Part shown: piece after piece, positions 43,370 to 52,106 of the stretch
How the letters are laid out: each line of letters opens with the position of its first letter
Numbering within the stretch: the first letter of the stretch is position 1
NCBI GenBank assembly: GCA_963841105.1
Contig: CAWJCB010000037.1
Span: 62,001 to 126,000, forward strand
Source of the DNA: VAZQ01 sp963841105
GTDB taxonomy: Bacteria > Pseudomonadota > Alphaproteobacteria > Rhizobiales > Xanthobacteraceae
Direction: 5' to 3'
DNA length: 64,000 bases
Made by a program: the position numbers and the translations under genes
The notes under the pieces: model-generated
Database searches by the model: none
What the model was told of the DNA's origin: nothing
Seen by the model: the letters and a program-made list of their open reading frames with translations, nothing else

Positions 43370-43557
43370 CCGGGCTCCTGAACAACGATCCGGTTACGAT
43401 CCTCGGGGCTCAGAGCGAATCGCTTCACGGCAGCGGCCTCGGCGGCCTGCCGGTCCGGGGCTTCTACGTCACCGAGAACTTGCCCGCGGCTTCGGATGAG
43501 GGTGACACGCCAGCTTTTGGTTTTAGCCGGCCTTCGGGTACGCGAACGCAACGACAT
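43366..43557 (-). CDS. Family G small protein, intact copy
   Basis: The 63 residues contain KSWRVTLIRSRGQVLGDVEA then PDRQAAEAAAVKRFALSPED. The pattern W-x-V-x-x-IR-x-R-x-x-x-LG-x-VEA-x-x-x-x-AAEAAA-x-x-F is shared with the broken copy at 58266-58567. It is a small basic alpha/beta protein of unknown function. Confidence 0.65.
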   Translation of the reverse strand: MSLRSRTRRPAKTKSWRVTLIRSRGQVLGDVEAPDRQAAEAAAVKRFALSPEDRNRIVVQEPG

Positions 43558-43665
43558 TTCTGGTACTTACGGGCGAGCCTAGGCAGAGTCGAGCGGTGGA
43601 ACGTCGCATGATAGGAGCGCTGAGACTGCTAACGAAATTGCCCAGGCGCGCCCGCTGCATCATTA

Positions 43666-43896
43666 TCACTCGTTAATGGCCCGTTGCCACCGACGCTTCT
43701 TGAAAATCATGGTGGTGCGTTTGCCGAAATGTACTGCAACTTTGCATTTGAATTGGCAGGTGGAATCCCACCCCGAAGACTCAGCCGACGACACACAATC
43801 AGTCCCGCGCTTTTCGTAACACTTTGCCTCTGATATCGACCAGGTTGCGAGGACCACCCCTGCGGTTACGACTACGAAAGTCACCATATGGTTCAT
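43666..43896 (-). CDS. Small secreted Cys-containing protein
   Basis: From ATG 43896 the 76 residues begin MNHMVTFVVVTAGVVLATWS (signal peptide, cleaved after SEA). KCYEKRGTDCVSSAESSGWD and STCQFKCKVAVHFGKRT follow. Four Cys in the mature part could form two disulphides; the tail is basic. Function unknown. Confidence 0.65.
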   Translation of the reverse strand: MNHMVTFVVVTAGVVLATWSISEAKCYEKRGTDCVSSAESSGWDSTCQFKCKVAVHFGKRTTMIFKKRRWQRAINE

Positions 43897-43948
43897 AAAG
43901 TACCCGCAGGAGCATCGACAGGGCCATAAACGCAGGGCGATACGCAAG

Positions 43949-44138
43949 ATGCCATCTCATAAGTTCAACATCGGAGACGTTGTCTCCCTCAAGCCGGCAC
44001 CGAGTTCTGAATGTGCCGGGCGGCATCTACGAAGTCGTCAGGCAACTTCCAAGCGATGGCGAATGCGAATATCGCATCCGAAGCGCAAATGAGCCGCACG
44101 AGCGCGTCGCGCGGGAAAGCGAACTTACAAAGGCGTAG
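43949..44138 (+). pseudogene. Small hypothetical protein, one extra base
   Basis: ATG 43949 starts MPSHKFNIGDVVSLKPA. Near 44007 one base is extra (GCACCGAG for GCACGAG), after which LNVPGGIYEVVRQLPSDGE, CEYRIRSANEPHERVARESE then LTKA follows to 44138. Both halves match a 60-65 residue rhizobial family (NVPGG-x-YEV...NEPHERVARESEL). Confidence 0.65.
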
Positions 44139-44240
44139 GCGGGGGCGCTTTAAGAGCCACCATCAGGGAGGTCACCAGCGCGCCAGCCGGTCAGCAGCAC
44201 GAAGTCAGCGACAGAGAGCGCCACCCAGGTTAGTCAGCCA

Positions 44241-44381
44241 TCAACACGGGCAGCCCCAAGAAGTCGCACTCAGCATCAGCCTGCCGGACGCGCAATCTTC
44301 CTTTGCGGCCGCCTCCAGCACCTCGTCGGAGACCTCGTAGCTGAAGCTCGCTTCGTCAGTCTGGTCGAGTTCGCGTTCCAT
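44241..44381 (-). CDS. RiPP-precursor-like peptide
   Basis: The 46 residues start MERELDQTDEASFSYEVSDE, continue VLEAAAKEDCASGR and end LMLSATSWGCPC. The helix-prone acidic leader with SDE-x-LE-x-AA resembles the leader ends of Nif11-type and related precursor peptides (VSDEELE-x-VAGG). A short C-terminal core with Ser, Thr, Trp and two Cys follows. GAGGAT precedes the ATG. No modification enzyme or peptidase-transporter is present in the window, so this may be orphaned or served from elsewhere. Translation is likely; the RiPP assignment is an inference. Confidence 0.5.
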   Translation of the reverse strand: MERELDQTDEASFSYEVSDEVLEAAAKEDCASGRLMLSATSWGCPC

Positions 44382-44396
44382 GGCATTGATCCTCTT

Positions 44397-44585
44397 TCAG
44401 CTGGCCTTTTCTGCAACGCACGTCGTTATCAAGTCGCGTGATAGCTCCAACTGAGATTTTCGCGTCGCCGTGACAATTCCGGTGTTCGTGCGATGCACAC
44501 ATTCAATTTCGGCTGGATAATCTTTGCGCAGACTTTCGTAGAAACAACAGCGGGCGTTTGTGCTTGCGCACGCGCGAGCCGCCAT
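44397..44585 (-). CDS. Small hypothetical protein
   Basis: ATG 44585 with AGGAAT upstream gives 62 residues: MAARACASTNARCCFYESLR, KDYPAEIECVHRTNTGIVTA and a helical end. Four Cys, no signal peptide. It lies 15 bp upstream of the precursor-like peptide on the same strand, so the two may be co-transcribed. Confidence 0.5.
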   Translation of the reverse strand: MAARACASTNARCCFYESLRKDYPAEIECVHRTNTGIVTATRKSQLELSRDLITTCVAEKAS

Positions 44586-45078
44586 TATATTCCTGATCGC
44601 CACGAATTGCGCGTGTGATTTACGCACGCTTCCCGAGCTGGGAACACTGTCGGGCCACCCTCCTGCCGCTCGCGCTGAGTGCCGGGGAGACAACACGGCG
44701 GTTTATCGCTGCCGGCTGGTGTCTCTCGCCTTGCGCGACCTGAGCCCCCAAGCCGAATGAGGCAAAGAGTTCCAATAATTCATGGAAGGTGCCAGTGAAA
44801 TGTGCATAGTGTTGCCACGGCGTCGATCCAGTTTGGGTTATCGGCATGTAGCGAGTGGGGGGTAGCTGTCCATGACAGCCAAGTATTCCGCAGAATGGTG
44901 GGAAAAGGTAACGGCACAACCATCAGGAGAGCGTCAGCCGCCACGCAGACCTTGGGAAACCGGCAATCAAACCCAGCCACAGGCATCGAAAGCGTGCCCC
45001 GCGAACGGTGTGGTGAGCGATATAGAGGTTGTGATTACACACTGAGCCTATCCATTAGCTCATTTGAATTCCGGCATA
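44586..45078. other. Gap of 490 bp
   Basis: No frame here has a family signature or a convincing start on either strand. Confidence 0.4.
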
Positions 45079-45420
45079 CTACTGAGCCTCGCAAATGCGC
45101 GATCCAGGGTATCTCTTGGGTCTGGCATGGACGGCGTGAGCTGCCACGAATTTGGGTCTTCTGGCGCTATGCTGGTCGATGATGCGGTAAGTTTTTGATT
45201 TAAGCTCGGGATATTCGCTGCGAATGGCCGCAACTTTTACATCGACTTCCGTGCGGGTTAGTTCGGGATAACCGCCCCGATGAAGGGCTAAAAATTCTGC
45301 GGCTGTATTCATCGATACGGCGGCATTCCAATATTTTGTAAAGTCATCAGGGTCAGCCTTCCATTCCTTATAGTTCTTATCGATCACCTGACTGAAAAAG
45401 CCCTTCGCATCCATTGTCAT
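45079..45420 (-). CDS. Hypothetical protein
   Basis: The 113 residues start MTMDAKGFFSQVIDKNYKEW and continue DPDDFTKYWNAAVSMNTAAE, FLALHRGGYPELTRTEV. It is helical, without signal or TM. The end (HAVHARPKRYPGSR) is basic and may be read-through. Weak AGAG ribosome site. It may pair with the next - gene at 45455, which lies 34 bp upstream. Confidence 0.6.
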   Translation of the reverse strand: MTMDAKGFFSQVIDKNYKEWKADPDDFTKYWNAAVSMNTAAEFLALHRGGYPELTRTEVDVKVAAIRSEYPELKSKTYRIIDQHSARRPKFVAAHAVHARPKRYPGSRICEAQ

Positions 45421-45454
45421 TTCTCTTTAACCATGGGTGGCCCCTGCCGATTGT

Positions 45455-45769
45455 TCAAGCGTCCGTCGCAGGTAGCGGCTGTGCGTCGGGCTTGGCCTTT
45501 AAGAGGTTCATCCAAGCTTCGATTGCACCTTTAGCCTCAGCGATCTTTTCTTGCGTAAGCGTGCCTGCTTTCAGCGCATGGATTACAAACGAGAGAACAA
45601 TTCCAACTCTATACCTCGCATCATTGAGAGGCCCATCGCTTGGAAAGATCGTGATTTCGCGTATTGCAATGTCCTTGGCGTTGCGTAGCGTTGCCACATC
45701 AGGCGACGATGCCGATAGCGCCGCCTGGGTCTGCTCCGCTGCGGCTAGCTCTTCATCAATGCTGACCAT
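45455..45769 (-). CDS. Hypothetical helical protein
   Basis: From ATG 45769 the 104 residues read MVSIDEELAAAEQTQAALSA, VATLRNAKDIAIREITIFPS and VGIVLSFVIHALKAGTLTQE then KIAEAKGAIEAWMNLLKAKP. Mostly helical; one moderately hydrophobic helix (RYRVGIVLSFVIHAL). The family is unknown to me. Confidence 0.6.
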   Translation of the reverse strand: MVSIDEELAAAEQTQAALSASSPDVATLRNAKDIAIREITIFPSDGPLNDARYRVGIVLSFVIHALKAGTLTQEKIAEAKGAIEAWMNLLKAKPDAQPLPATDA

Positions 45770-45800
45770 CTGTAGATCATGCCAAAGGAGCAGCGCGAAG

Positions 45801-45956
45801 CTAGCTGGGAGTGGGAAGCCGAAACTGTTGGGCTCTCGCCTCGTCCAGCGCTGTCTCAATCAGATACCCTGTCGCTCCATCCTCTAGCTCGTCAGCAATC
45901 GCCAGAGCCTCCTCCAAATGCTTTATGAGTTCGCCGCGCTTGACTGCGCTGTTCAT
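45801..45956 (-). CDS. Family F small protein, copy 2
   Basis: From ATG 45956 the 51 residues are MNSAVKRGELIKHLEEALAI, ADELEDGATGYLIETALDEA and RAQQFRLPTPS. The DG-x-TGYLIE-x-ALDEAR signature is shared with 18242-18511 and the window-end fragment. It is small, acidic and helical. Repeated occurrence supports a real gene; function unknown. Confidence 0.65.
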   Translation of the reverse strand: MNSAVKRGELIKHLEEALAIADELEDGATGYLIETALDEARAQQFRLPTPS

Positions 45957-46140
45957 CGTGATCACCCGAGCTACGCTTCCTTCGCCTAAGCCTGTCGTTG
46001 CCGATACTACCATGTGCTCCATCTTCGCTCGTAGCGCGTAGCAAAATCTCAGAGTACGCTTCCTCAGATTTGGGAATTCTCATTCATCCATGCTCGCAGG
46101 GTTGCACGCGGCATCACCGAAAGCGGTGAAGGCTCCCTTT

Positions 46141-46156
46141 TGTCGTGGCCATCACA
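46141..46156. promoter_or_regulatory. Degenerate CRP-type site
   Basis: TGTCGTGGCCATCACA differs at two positions from the palindrome at 535 and 57955 and keeps the right half-site. It stands ahead of a chimaeric pseudogene, so it may be a relic. Confidence 0.4.
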
Positions 46157-46429
46157 TCGCGGTCGCGACGGAGAGCCTACCTTTCCGCATCTTTAATACC
46201 GCAGGCGCGGATCACCGGCGGAGCCCTCACCCTCCACGAGCCAGCGTCGGGTGCGGACGGGCACGAAATCACCGTGCTGCGGCGCTGTCGGCATGGTCAT
46301 CATTCCCCCCGCTCCGCGCCCTTCATCGTCGCCATCTCGCACGCTGGAGGATGGCTGCCACTTGCACCGGAGTCCATGCGCCACCAAGCGCTGTCTGCAA
46401 CACCGGGCGCCGCCACGCTCGCCCGGCTC

Positions 46430-47026
46430 CCGCCCGCGGCGAAGTCGAAACCCCTGCAGCTAAGGCCGTCGCCTCTCGCACGAAGCATCATCCGAGTAGG
46501 GCGAAGACCAAAGCTGGCTCGCGGCCGCAAAGTCGGCCGGGCTCGAAACAAGCTCGCGTGCCGACGATGCTGGGTCGATCGGAGGGGGCAACGATCGCTG
46601 CCAGAGTTCCTGGGCGAGGCGCAGGCGCTTTTGTTCCCGATCGATTGGCCGGAGCCGTTCGGCTTGGTGATGATCGAAGCAATGGCGTACGGCACACCCG
46701 TCCTTGCATTCCGCCATGGTTCCGTTTCGGAAATCATCGACCAGGGCGTCACGGGCGCCATCGTCGACACCATGGATGAGGCGGTGATGATGCTGCCGCG
46801 GGTGATAGAGCTCGATCGCCGCGCCGTTCGGAGACGGTTCGAACAACGATTTTCCTCCGTGCGCATGGCCACGGATTATGTTGCGGTCTACCATTTGCTG
46901 CTCAATCGGCCGTCCATATCGCAGCGCGAGACGACCGTGCCGATGCCCCCGCTCGGTTTTGGAAAGCGAGACGAATCGGGCTTCATGACGACCGAAAGCG
47001 CCGCGCTTCCGAAATTGGTGGCCTAA
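46430..47026 (+). pseudogene. DUF3489 fragment joined to a GT4 glycosyltransferase fragment
   Basis: Bases 46430-46593 match the middle of the DUF3489 gene at 61773 (62059-62270), encoding PAAKAVASRTKHHPSRAKTK and GSKQARVPTMLGRSEGATIA. At GCAACGATCGCTGC the match ends and a glycosyltransferase C-terminal domain begins: PEFLGEAQALLFPIDWPEPF then GLVMIEAMAYGTPVLAFRHG and SVSEIIDQGVTGAIVDTMDE. That is the E-x7-E nucleotide-sugar motif of GT4 enzymes. It runs to 47026. Neither half is a complete gene; the acceptor-binding N-domain of the GT is missing. Confidence 0.8.
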
Positions 47027-47318
47027 TTTGATCCACCACTCGGATCCCGGTTAATTAGACTCCTACGCGATGAAAATCAGTCTGTGCCATCGATCTAGCC
47101 GGCAGCAGCATCGGATATTTTACGCACCTAAATCGTTCGACAGAGCCATGGCTTGCGTAAGTGGCGTGAACTTTCTGCTGCTTGCTCTGAAATATTGCTG
47201 CAGGACCACCGATTACGACATGGACGCGAATTAGTCTCCGGCCACCAAGATAATAGGCGCGCTTGCGTGGGCGCTGAACAAGATCCACACCGGCTACGTC
47301 CGGAGAAAGAGAAGGTTG

Positions 47319-47450
47319 ATGAAATGCGCGAACTTAGCGTTACGAGTTTCCGCGATGGTCTTCGCGGCGGCGCTGACCGGTCTGAACATCGGTGCCGCCG
47401 ACGCCGCAGCCGTCGCCAGTTCGAAACGGTCGGAGGTTATTCCGACATGA
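47319..47450 (+). CDS. Small secreted peptide
   Basis: A 43-residue frame: MKCANLALRVSAMVFAAALT then GLNIGAADAAAVASSKRSEV. A signal peptide with an ADA-A cleavage region takes up most of it, and GAAGG lies close to the ATG. The mature peptide would be only about 15 residues, so this may be the surviving 5' end of a longer exported protein. Confidence 0.5.
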   Translation: MKCANLALRVSAMVFAAALTGLNIGAADAAAVASSKRSEVIPT

Positions 47451-47672
47451 AGACAGGAACCATCAAGGCACTACCGTCCGCTGCATCGGTTCAACGCGCG
47501 GTCGGGCCAATATCGGGGCAAGCATCGCGGGAGGTGCAATCGAATAAATCGGCTGAATTTGCGGGATGGCCCCTGTCCTGGTGGACCCAAGCGACTACCG
47601 ATGTGCTGCGGAACTGGGGGCGGTTTTCGGTTTTCACAGCTCGGTCTGCAGCCCGCAGCCGGCCAGCGATCC

Positions 47673-49445
47673 ATGACGACTACGACGCCTGCGGCGTAGG
47701 TGCCCGTCGCACGCGCCGAGGTCGATCCGCCGACCAGCGGCGACCGGTTGTTTCATGCCGTCATGGGCCGGTTCACGGCCGGCGTTTCGCCGGCCAGCCT
47801 CGGCCTCGCGTACGCGGACTGGGCGTTCCATCTCGCGACGTCGCCCGGCAAATGGCAGCTGCTGCTGGAGAAGGCCGTGCGCAAGGCGGTTCGTTTGGCG
47901 ACCTATGCGGCGCACGCCTGCAGCGACCCCGCTTGTCCGTGCTGCATCGAACCACTGCCGCAGGATCACCGCTTCCGTACCGAGGCGTGGCAGCGCTGGC
48001 CTTTCAACGTGGTCCACCAGGCATTTCTCTTGAATCAACAATGGTGGCACAATGCGACGACCGGCATCGGCGGTGTGTCGGCCCACCATGAGCAAGTCGT
48101 TTCGTTCGTCACGAGACAACTGCTCGACGCCGTCTCACCGGTCAATTTCATCGCGACAAATCCGGAAGTTCTCGAGACGACCTTCCGCGAAGGTGGGCGG
48201 AACCTCGTCCGCGGCGTCATGAATTTCTTCGCGGATTGGGAGCGCGCGGCGGGTGGCAAACCGCCGCTTGGAGCCGAGGCGTTCCAGCCGGGCCAGAACG
48301 TTGCCGTCACAAAGGGCCAGGTGGTCTACCGCAACCGGCTGATCGAGCTGATCCAGTATGCGCCGACGACGAACCAAGCCTATGGCGAGCCGATCCTTAT
48401 CGTGCCGGCTTGGATCATGAAGTATTACATTCTCGATCTTTCACCCGCCAATTCGTTGGTGAACTACTTGGTCGGGCGCGGTCACACGGTTTTTATGATC
48501 TCCTGGCACAATCCGACAGCCGAAGATCGTGACCTCGGCATGGATGATTATCTGCGTCTCGGCGTTCTCGACGCGCTGAAAGCGGTACGGACGATCGTGC
48601 CGGAGCGCAAGGTGAACGCGCTCGGCTACTGCCTGGGAGACACGCTGCTGGCGATCGTTGCGGTTTTCCTGGCGAGGGAGGGTGACGACGCGCTCAATTC
48701 GGTAACGCTCCTGGCCGCGCAGACCGACTTCACCGAAGCGGGCGAGCTGATGCTGTTCATCGACGACAGCCAGCTCAACTATCTCGAAGATATCATGTGG
48801 GACCAGGGTTATCTCGATACCAAGCAGATGGCCGGTGTGTTCCAGATCCTGCGATCCAACGACCTCATCTGGTCGCGCATGGTGCAGGAATACCTGATGG
48901 GCCAGCACTCGATCATCATCGACACCGACCTTATGGCGTGGAACGCCGATACAACGCGCATGCCCTACCGCATGCATAGCGAGTATCTGCGCCGCCTCTT
49001 CCTCAACAACGACCTGTTCGAAGGGCGGTATCAGGTGGACGGCCGACCGGTCGTGCTGAGCGACATCCGCGCACCGATATTTGCGGTAACGACGGAAACT
49101 GACCACGTCGCACCATGGCGCTCGGTCTACAAGATCAACCTCGTGAGCGACACGGACGTCACCTTCGTCCTGACCAGCGGCGGCCACAATGCGGGCATCG
49201 TGAGCGAGCCTGGCCACAGGCATCGGCACTTCCGGTTCCCTCACCGTTCATCAGGCGAGACGTATGTCGATCCTGACACTTGGTATCTGAGCAATCCCAG
49301 TACCGAGGGTTCATGGTGGCCAGTCTGGGCCGAGTGGCTGGAGAGCAAATCCACCGGGCGTGCCGCGCCGCCCCCGCTCGGGGCGCCCGGTAAGGGCTAT
49401 CCACCGCTTGACCCGGCGCTAGGCCGTTACGTGTTCGAACGCTAG
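47673..49445 (+). CDS. phaC: Poly(3-hydroxyalkanoate) synthase with in-frame TAG at codon 9
   Basis: From GTG 47700 the frame has 581 residues and is a PHA synthase: DRLFHAVMGRFTAGVSPASL, a PhaC_N region (VSPVNFIATNPEVLETTFRE, NPEVLE being diagnostic), then the alpha/beta hydrolase core. The lipase-like box is GYCLGD with nucleophile Cys311; Asp468 (ETDHVAPW) and His496 (GGHNAGIV) complete the triad. The last Gly of GxCxGG is Asp here. The enzyme polymerises hydroxyacyl-CoA on granules. Eight codons further up, ATG 47673 starts MTTTTPAA followed by TAG directly before the GTG, so the native N-terminus may have been cut by a nonsense change, with restart at GTG. Confidence 0.92.
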
Positions 49446-49568
49446 GCAGGGCAAAGCGAAGCTTCGTAAATGGAGTCCAACAAAGGACTGCCCAGCACTG
49501 GCTTCTCGACAATTGAATCGGACGCCGCCAGAGGCAGCGAGACTGGGCCAACCATCAAATTCGCGATT

Positions 49569-49719
49569 TCACGTCGTGAGCCGTTTGCGCATCAACTGCA
49601 ATTCCTGCCGGCGTTTCGCGTTCGTTTTGGGGTAAGTCATTTTCAGTGCCTCGAACGTATCAAGGACAATTTGGGATACAATCAACCGAGCGTTCTCTTT
49701 GTCGTCGGCGGGAACGACA
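49569..49719 (-). pseudogene. Polyphosphate kinase 2 (PPK2), C-terminal end
   Basis: On - the frame reads VVPADDKENARLIVSQIVLD then TFEALKMTYPKTNAKRRQEL and QLMRKRLTT with TGA at 49569. This matches the last 50 residues of PPK2 enzymes (W-x-VVPADDK-x-NARL...YPKT-x-x-KRR-EL). Its upstream part is replaced at 49720 by the end of an IS3-family element. PPK2 makes NTPs from polyphosphate or the reverse; PPK2 genes are found near PHA genes. This copy is dead. Confidence 0.75.
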
Positions 49720-49780
49720 TGGCCTGCACCCGGTTCCGCAGACACCGAGTTAGGTGCTTTGATGGAGCTGGAGGTGGGTC

Positions 49781-50071
49781 ATGGAGAGACGGAAGTTTAC
49801 TCGCGAGTTCAAGTTTGAGGCGGTGCGCCTGATCAAGGATCGCGGCGTGTCCTATGTGCAGGCATCGCAAGACCTCGGCGTGCATACGTCGCAGTTGCGC
49901 GATTGGGTGAAGAAGTTCGCCGACGATCCGCAATACGCCTTTCCTGGGCACGGCCAGATGAAGCCGGAGCAGCTTGAGATCGCCCGTCTCAAGCGAGAGG
50001 TCACGAAACTGAAGGCGGAGCGAGACATCCTAAAAAAAGCCGCGGCCTACTTCGCGAAGGAATCGACGTGA
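49781..50071 (+). CDS. IS3-family OrfA
   Basis: This 96-residue HTH protein (GVSYVQASQDLGVHTSQLRD) has a C-terminal zipper-like helix (LKREVTKLKAERDILKK). The A-run at 50032-50038 (CTAAAAAAAG) near its end is the expected -1 slippage site that yields the OrfAB transposase. Its last codons overlap orfB by 4 bp. Confidence 0.92.
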   Translation: MERRKFTREFKFEAVRLIKDRGVSYVQASQDLGVHTSQLRDWVKKFADDPQYAFPGHGQMKPEQLEIARLKREVTKLKAERDILKKAAAYFAKEST

Positions 50072-50925
50072 AGTTCGTGAAGCACCGGGGGATCTGGCCT
50101 GCGGGTTGGTTGTGCGAGGCGCTCGGTGTCTCGCGAGGCGGCTTCTATGCTTGGCTGACGCGGCCACGCAGTCAGCGCAGCCGCAGCGATGAGGAGCTTG
50201 GTGCGAAGGTTCGTGCCAGCTTCCTTGCGAGCGATCGAACCTACGGCGCCAGGCGGGTGTGGCACGACCTGTTGGCCGAAGGGGTATCTTGCGGGCGGCA
50301 TCGGATCGAGCGGTTGATGCGGCTACAGGCGCTTAAAGCGCGTCCGCGACGGCGCCGCCTGCCGCCCGATCTGGGTGAGCGGCAGGCTGACGCCGTCGCA
50401 CCAAACGTGCTCGACCGCAGCTTCGAAGCGCCCGCACCAAACCGCAAATGGATCGCTGACTTCACCTATATCTGGACAGCGCAAGGCTGGCTGTATGTAG
50501 CTGCCGTCGTCGATCTCTTCTCTCGCCGCGTTGTCGGGTGGTCGATGAGCGCAGCAATGACAGCACAGCTTGTCACAGACGCCCTGGTGATGGCGATCTG
50601 GCGCCGGGGCAAGCCGGATGCGCTGCTGCATCACTCTGATCGCGGCAGTCAATACGCCAGCGAGCAGTTCCAGCGGTTGATGGCCGACCATGGCCTCGTC
50701 TGTTCGATGAGCCGTTCGGGCAATGTCTGGGACAACGCCGCAATGGAGAGCTTCTTCTCGTCGTTGAAGACCGAGCGCACAGCGCGCAAGCTGTATCGCA
50801 CGCGCGATGAGGCCAAGGCAGATGTGTTCGACTACATCGAGCGGTTCTACAATCCGAAGCGCAGGCACTCTACAATCGGAGATCGGAGCCCCATGGAGTT
50901 CGAGAGGCAGGCTGGACTAGCTTAA
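50068..50925 (+). CDS. IS3-family OrfB, DDE transposase core
   Basis: The 285 residues have an N-terminal HTH_21-type region (RTYGARRVWHDLLAEGVSCG) and a complete rve core: NRKWIADFTYIWTAQGWLY (first Asp), LLHHSDRGSQYAS (second Asp), then DNAAMESFFSSLKTE (Glu), ending FYNPKRRHSTIGDRSPMEFE. GTG start at 50068; it is probably made mainly as an OrfAB fusion. Intact and likely active in trans on the truncated copy at 17260. Confidence 0.93.
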   Translation: MKFVKHRGIWPAGWLCEALGVSRGGFYAWLTRPRSQRSRSDEELGAKVRASFLASDRTYGARRVWHDLLAEGVSCGRHRIERLMRLQALKARPRRRRLPPDLGERQADAVAPNVLDRSFEAPAPNRKWIADFTYIWTAQGWLYVAAVVDLFSRRVVGWSMSAAMTAQLVTDALVMAIWRRGKPDALLHHSDRGSQYASEQFQRLMADHGLVCSMSRSGNVWDNAAMESFFSSLKTERTARKLYRTRDEAKADVFDYIERFYNPKRRHSTIGDRSPMEFERQAGLA

Positions 50926-50955
50926 GCAGGTGTCATCCAAACCGGGGGCAGGCCA

Positions 50956-51882
50956 TCCTGCGGCGGCAACGCTCCGGTCGGCTTCGGCTCTTCTGCGCAG
51001 ACCGGCTCCTGTGGGTGTGGCTATATCGGATCTGGCCGCGGGCTTTGCACGCGATGGTGCTGGTGAAGCCGGCAACGGTTGTCCAATGGCAACGCACGGG
51101 TTTCCGGCTCTATTGGCGGTGGCGATCAAGATCGCGTCCGATTGGCCGGCCAAAGACGAGCGCAGAGATCCGGCAACTGATCCGCCAGATGAGCATGGCC
51201 AACCCCATCTGGGGGGCGCCTCGCATTCACGGCGAACTGCTCATGCTCGGTATTGATGTCAGCCAAGCCACCGTTGGGAGATACATGCCGTGGCGACCCA
51301 AGGTCCCCTCTCCACATGGCGCAGCTTCCTGCACAACCACATGCGCAATATGGCCACGGTCGATATGTTCGTCGTCGCCACCGCGACATTCCGGCTTCTC
51401 TACGCTCTGATTGTTCTTGGTCACGACCGCAGAAGGATCATCCACTTCGAGGTCACCCAAAATCCAACGCAAGTCTGGCTGGCACGCCAATTGACTGAGG
51501 CGTTTCCTTGGGACACGGCACCGCGCTATCTGCTGCGGGACCGAGACGCATCATATGGCCAGACCTTCCGCGACGCGTCGAGGCGATGGCAATCAAGGAG
51601 GTCGTCACTGCCGCGCGATCACCCTGGCAGAATCCCTACGTCGAGCGCGTCATTGGCTCGATCCGGTGTGAATGTCTCAATCACATCATCATCTTCGACG
51701 AGTGTCACCTGCGCGAAGTGCTGTCATCATATTTCCAGTATTATCGCCAGATCAGGACGCATCTTTCGCTCGACAAGGATTGTCCGTACACCCGGCCAGT
51801 ACAGCAACCTGCTGCCGGCAAGATCATCGCGTTCCCCGAGGTCGGAGGACTGCATCATCGCTACGAACGCCGCGCCGCCTAA
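50956..51882 (+). pseudogene. Integrase-core transposase, 5'-truncated and frameshifted
   Basis: It joins the IS3 end in mid-gene at LRRQRSGRLRLFCADRLLW and keeps RQLIRQMSMANPIWGAPRIH. After a shift near 51312 come MFVVATATFRLLYALIVLGH and PRYLLRDRDASYG (second Asp). After another near 51575 come SPWQNPYVERVIGSIRCECL (Glu) and RQIRTHLSLDKDCP. With the N-terminus lost and two frame breaks it is inactive. It matches 34693-35240. Confidence 0.82.
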
Positions 51883-52106
51883 GCTGCCATCTTGACGACA
51901 ACAGGCGCCCGGTCCGGCGTGAAAGCTGGTTTCGACCTGCGACTAATCCTCTCGATGCAATCGCGCCGAGCAGCCGCTCCACGCGCTCCGGTCCTGACAC
52001 TGCCGGATTGTTCTATTGGACCGATGCAAAATCGTCAGCTACGTGCTTCATTGGAGAACCATCTCCCCAAGGATATATTTTTGAGCAGGGACAAGGTGAA
52101 AGCTGG

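Larger units (their letters stand above)
49720..50955 (+). mobile_element. IS3-family insertion sequence, complete
   Basis: The 1236-bp element has imperfect inverted ends: TGGCCTGCACCCGGTT at 49720 and, inverted, TGGCCTGCCCCCGGTT at 50955, each followed by a GACACC core. Two overlapping genes fill it. No target repeat is visible: the left flank is PPK2 and the right flank is the middle of another transposase, so a deletion or recombination accompanied or followed the insertion. Confidence 0.92.

Noticed and set aside
44241..44381. Calling a full RiPP gene cluster
   Set aside because: No cyclase, dehydratase, radical SAM, YcaO or peptidase-transporter gene is in the window; only a precursor-like peptide can be supported.
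46141..47026. Reading the long frame at 46145-47026 as one novel protein
   Set aside because: Its first part is out-of-frame DUF3489 DNA shared with 62059-62270, and only the end is a real glycosyltransferase domain.
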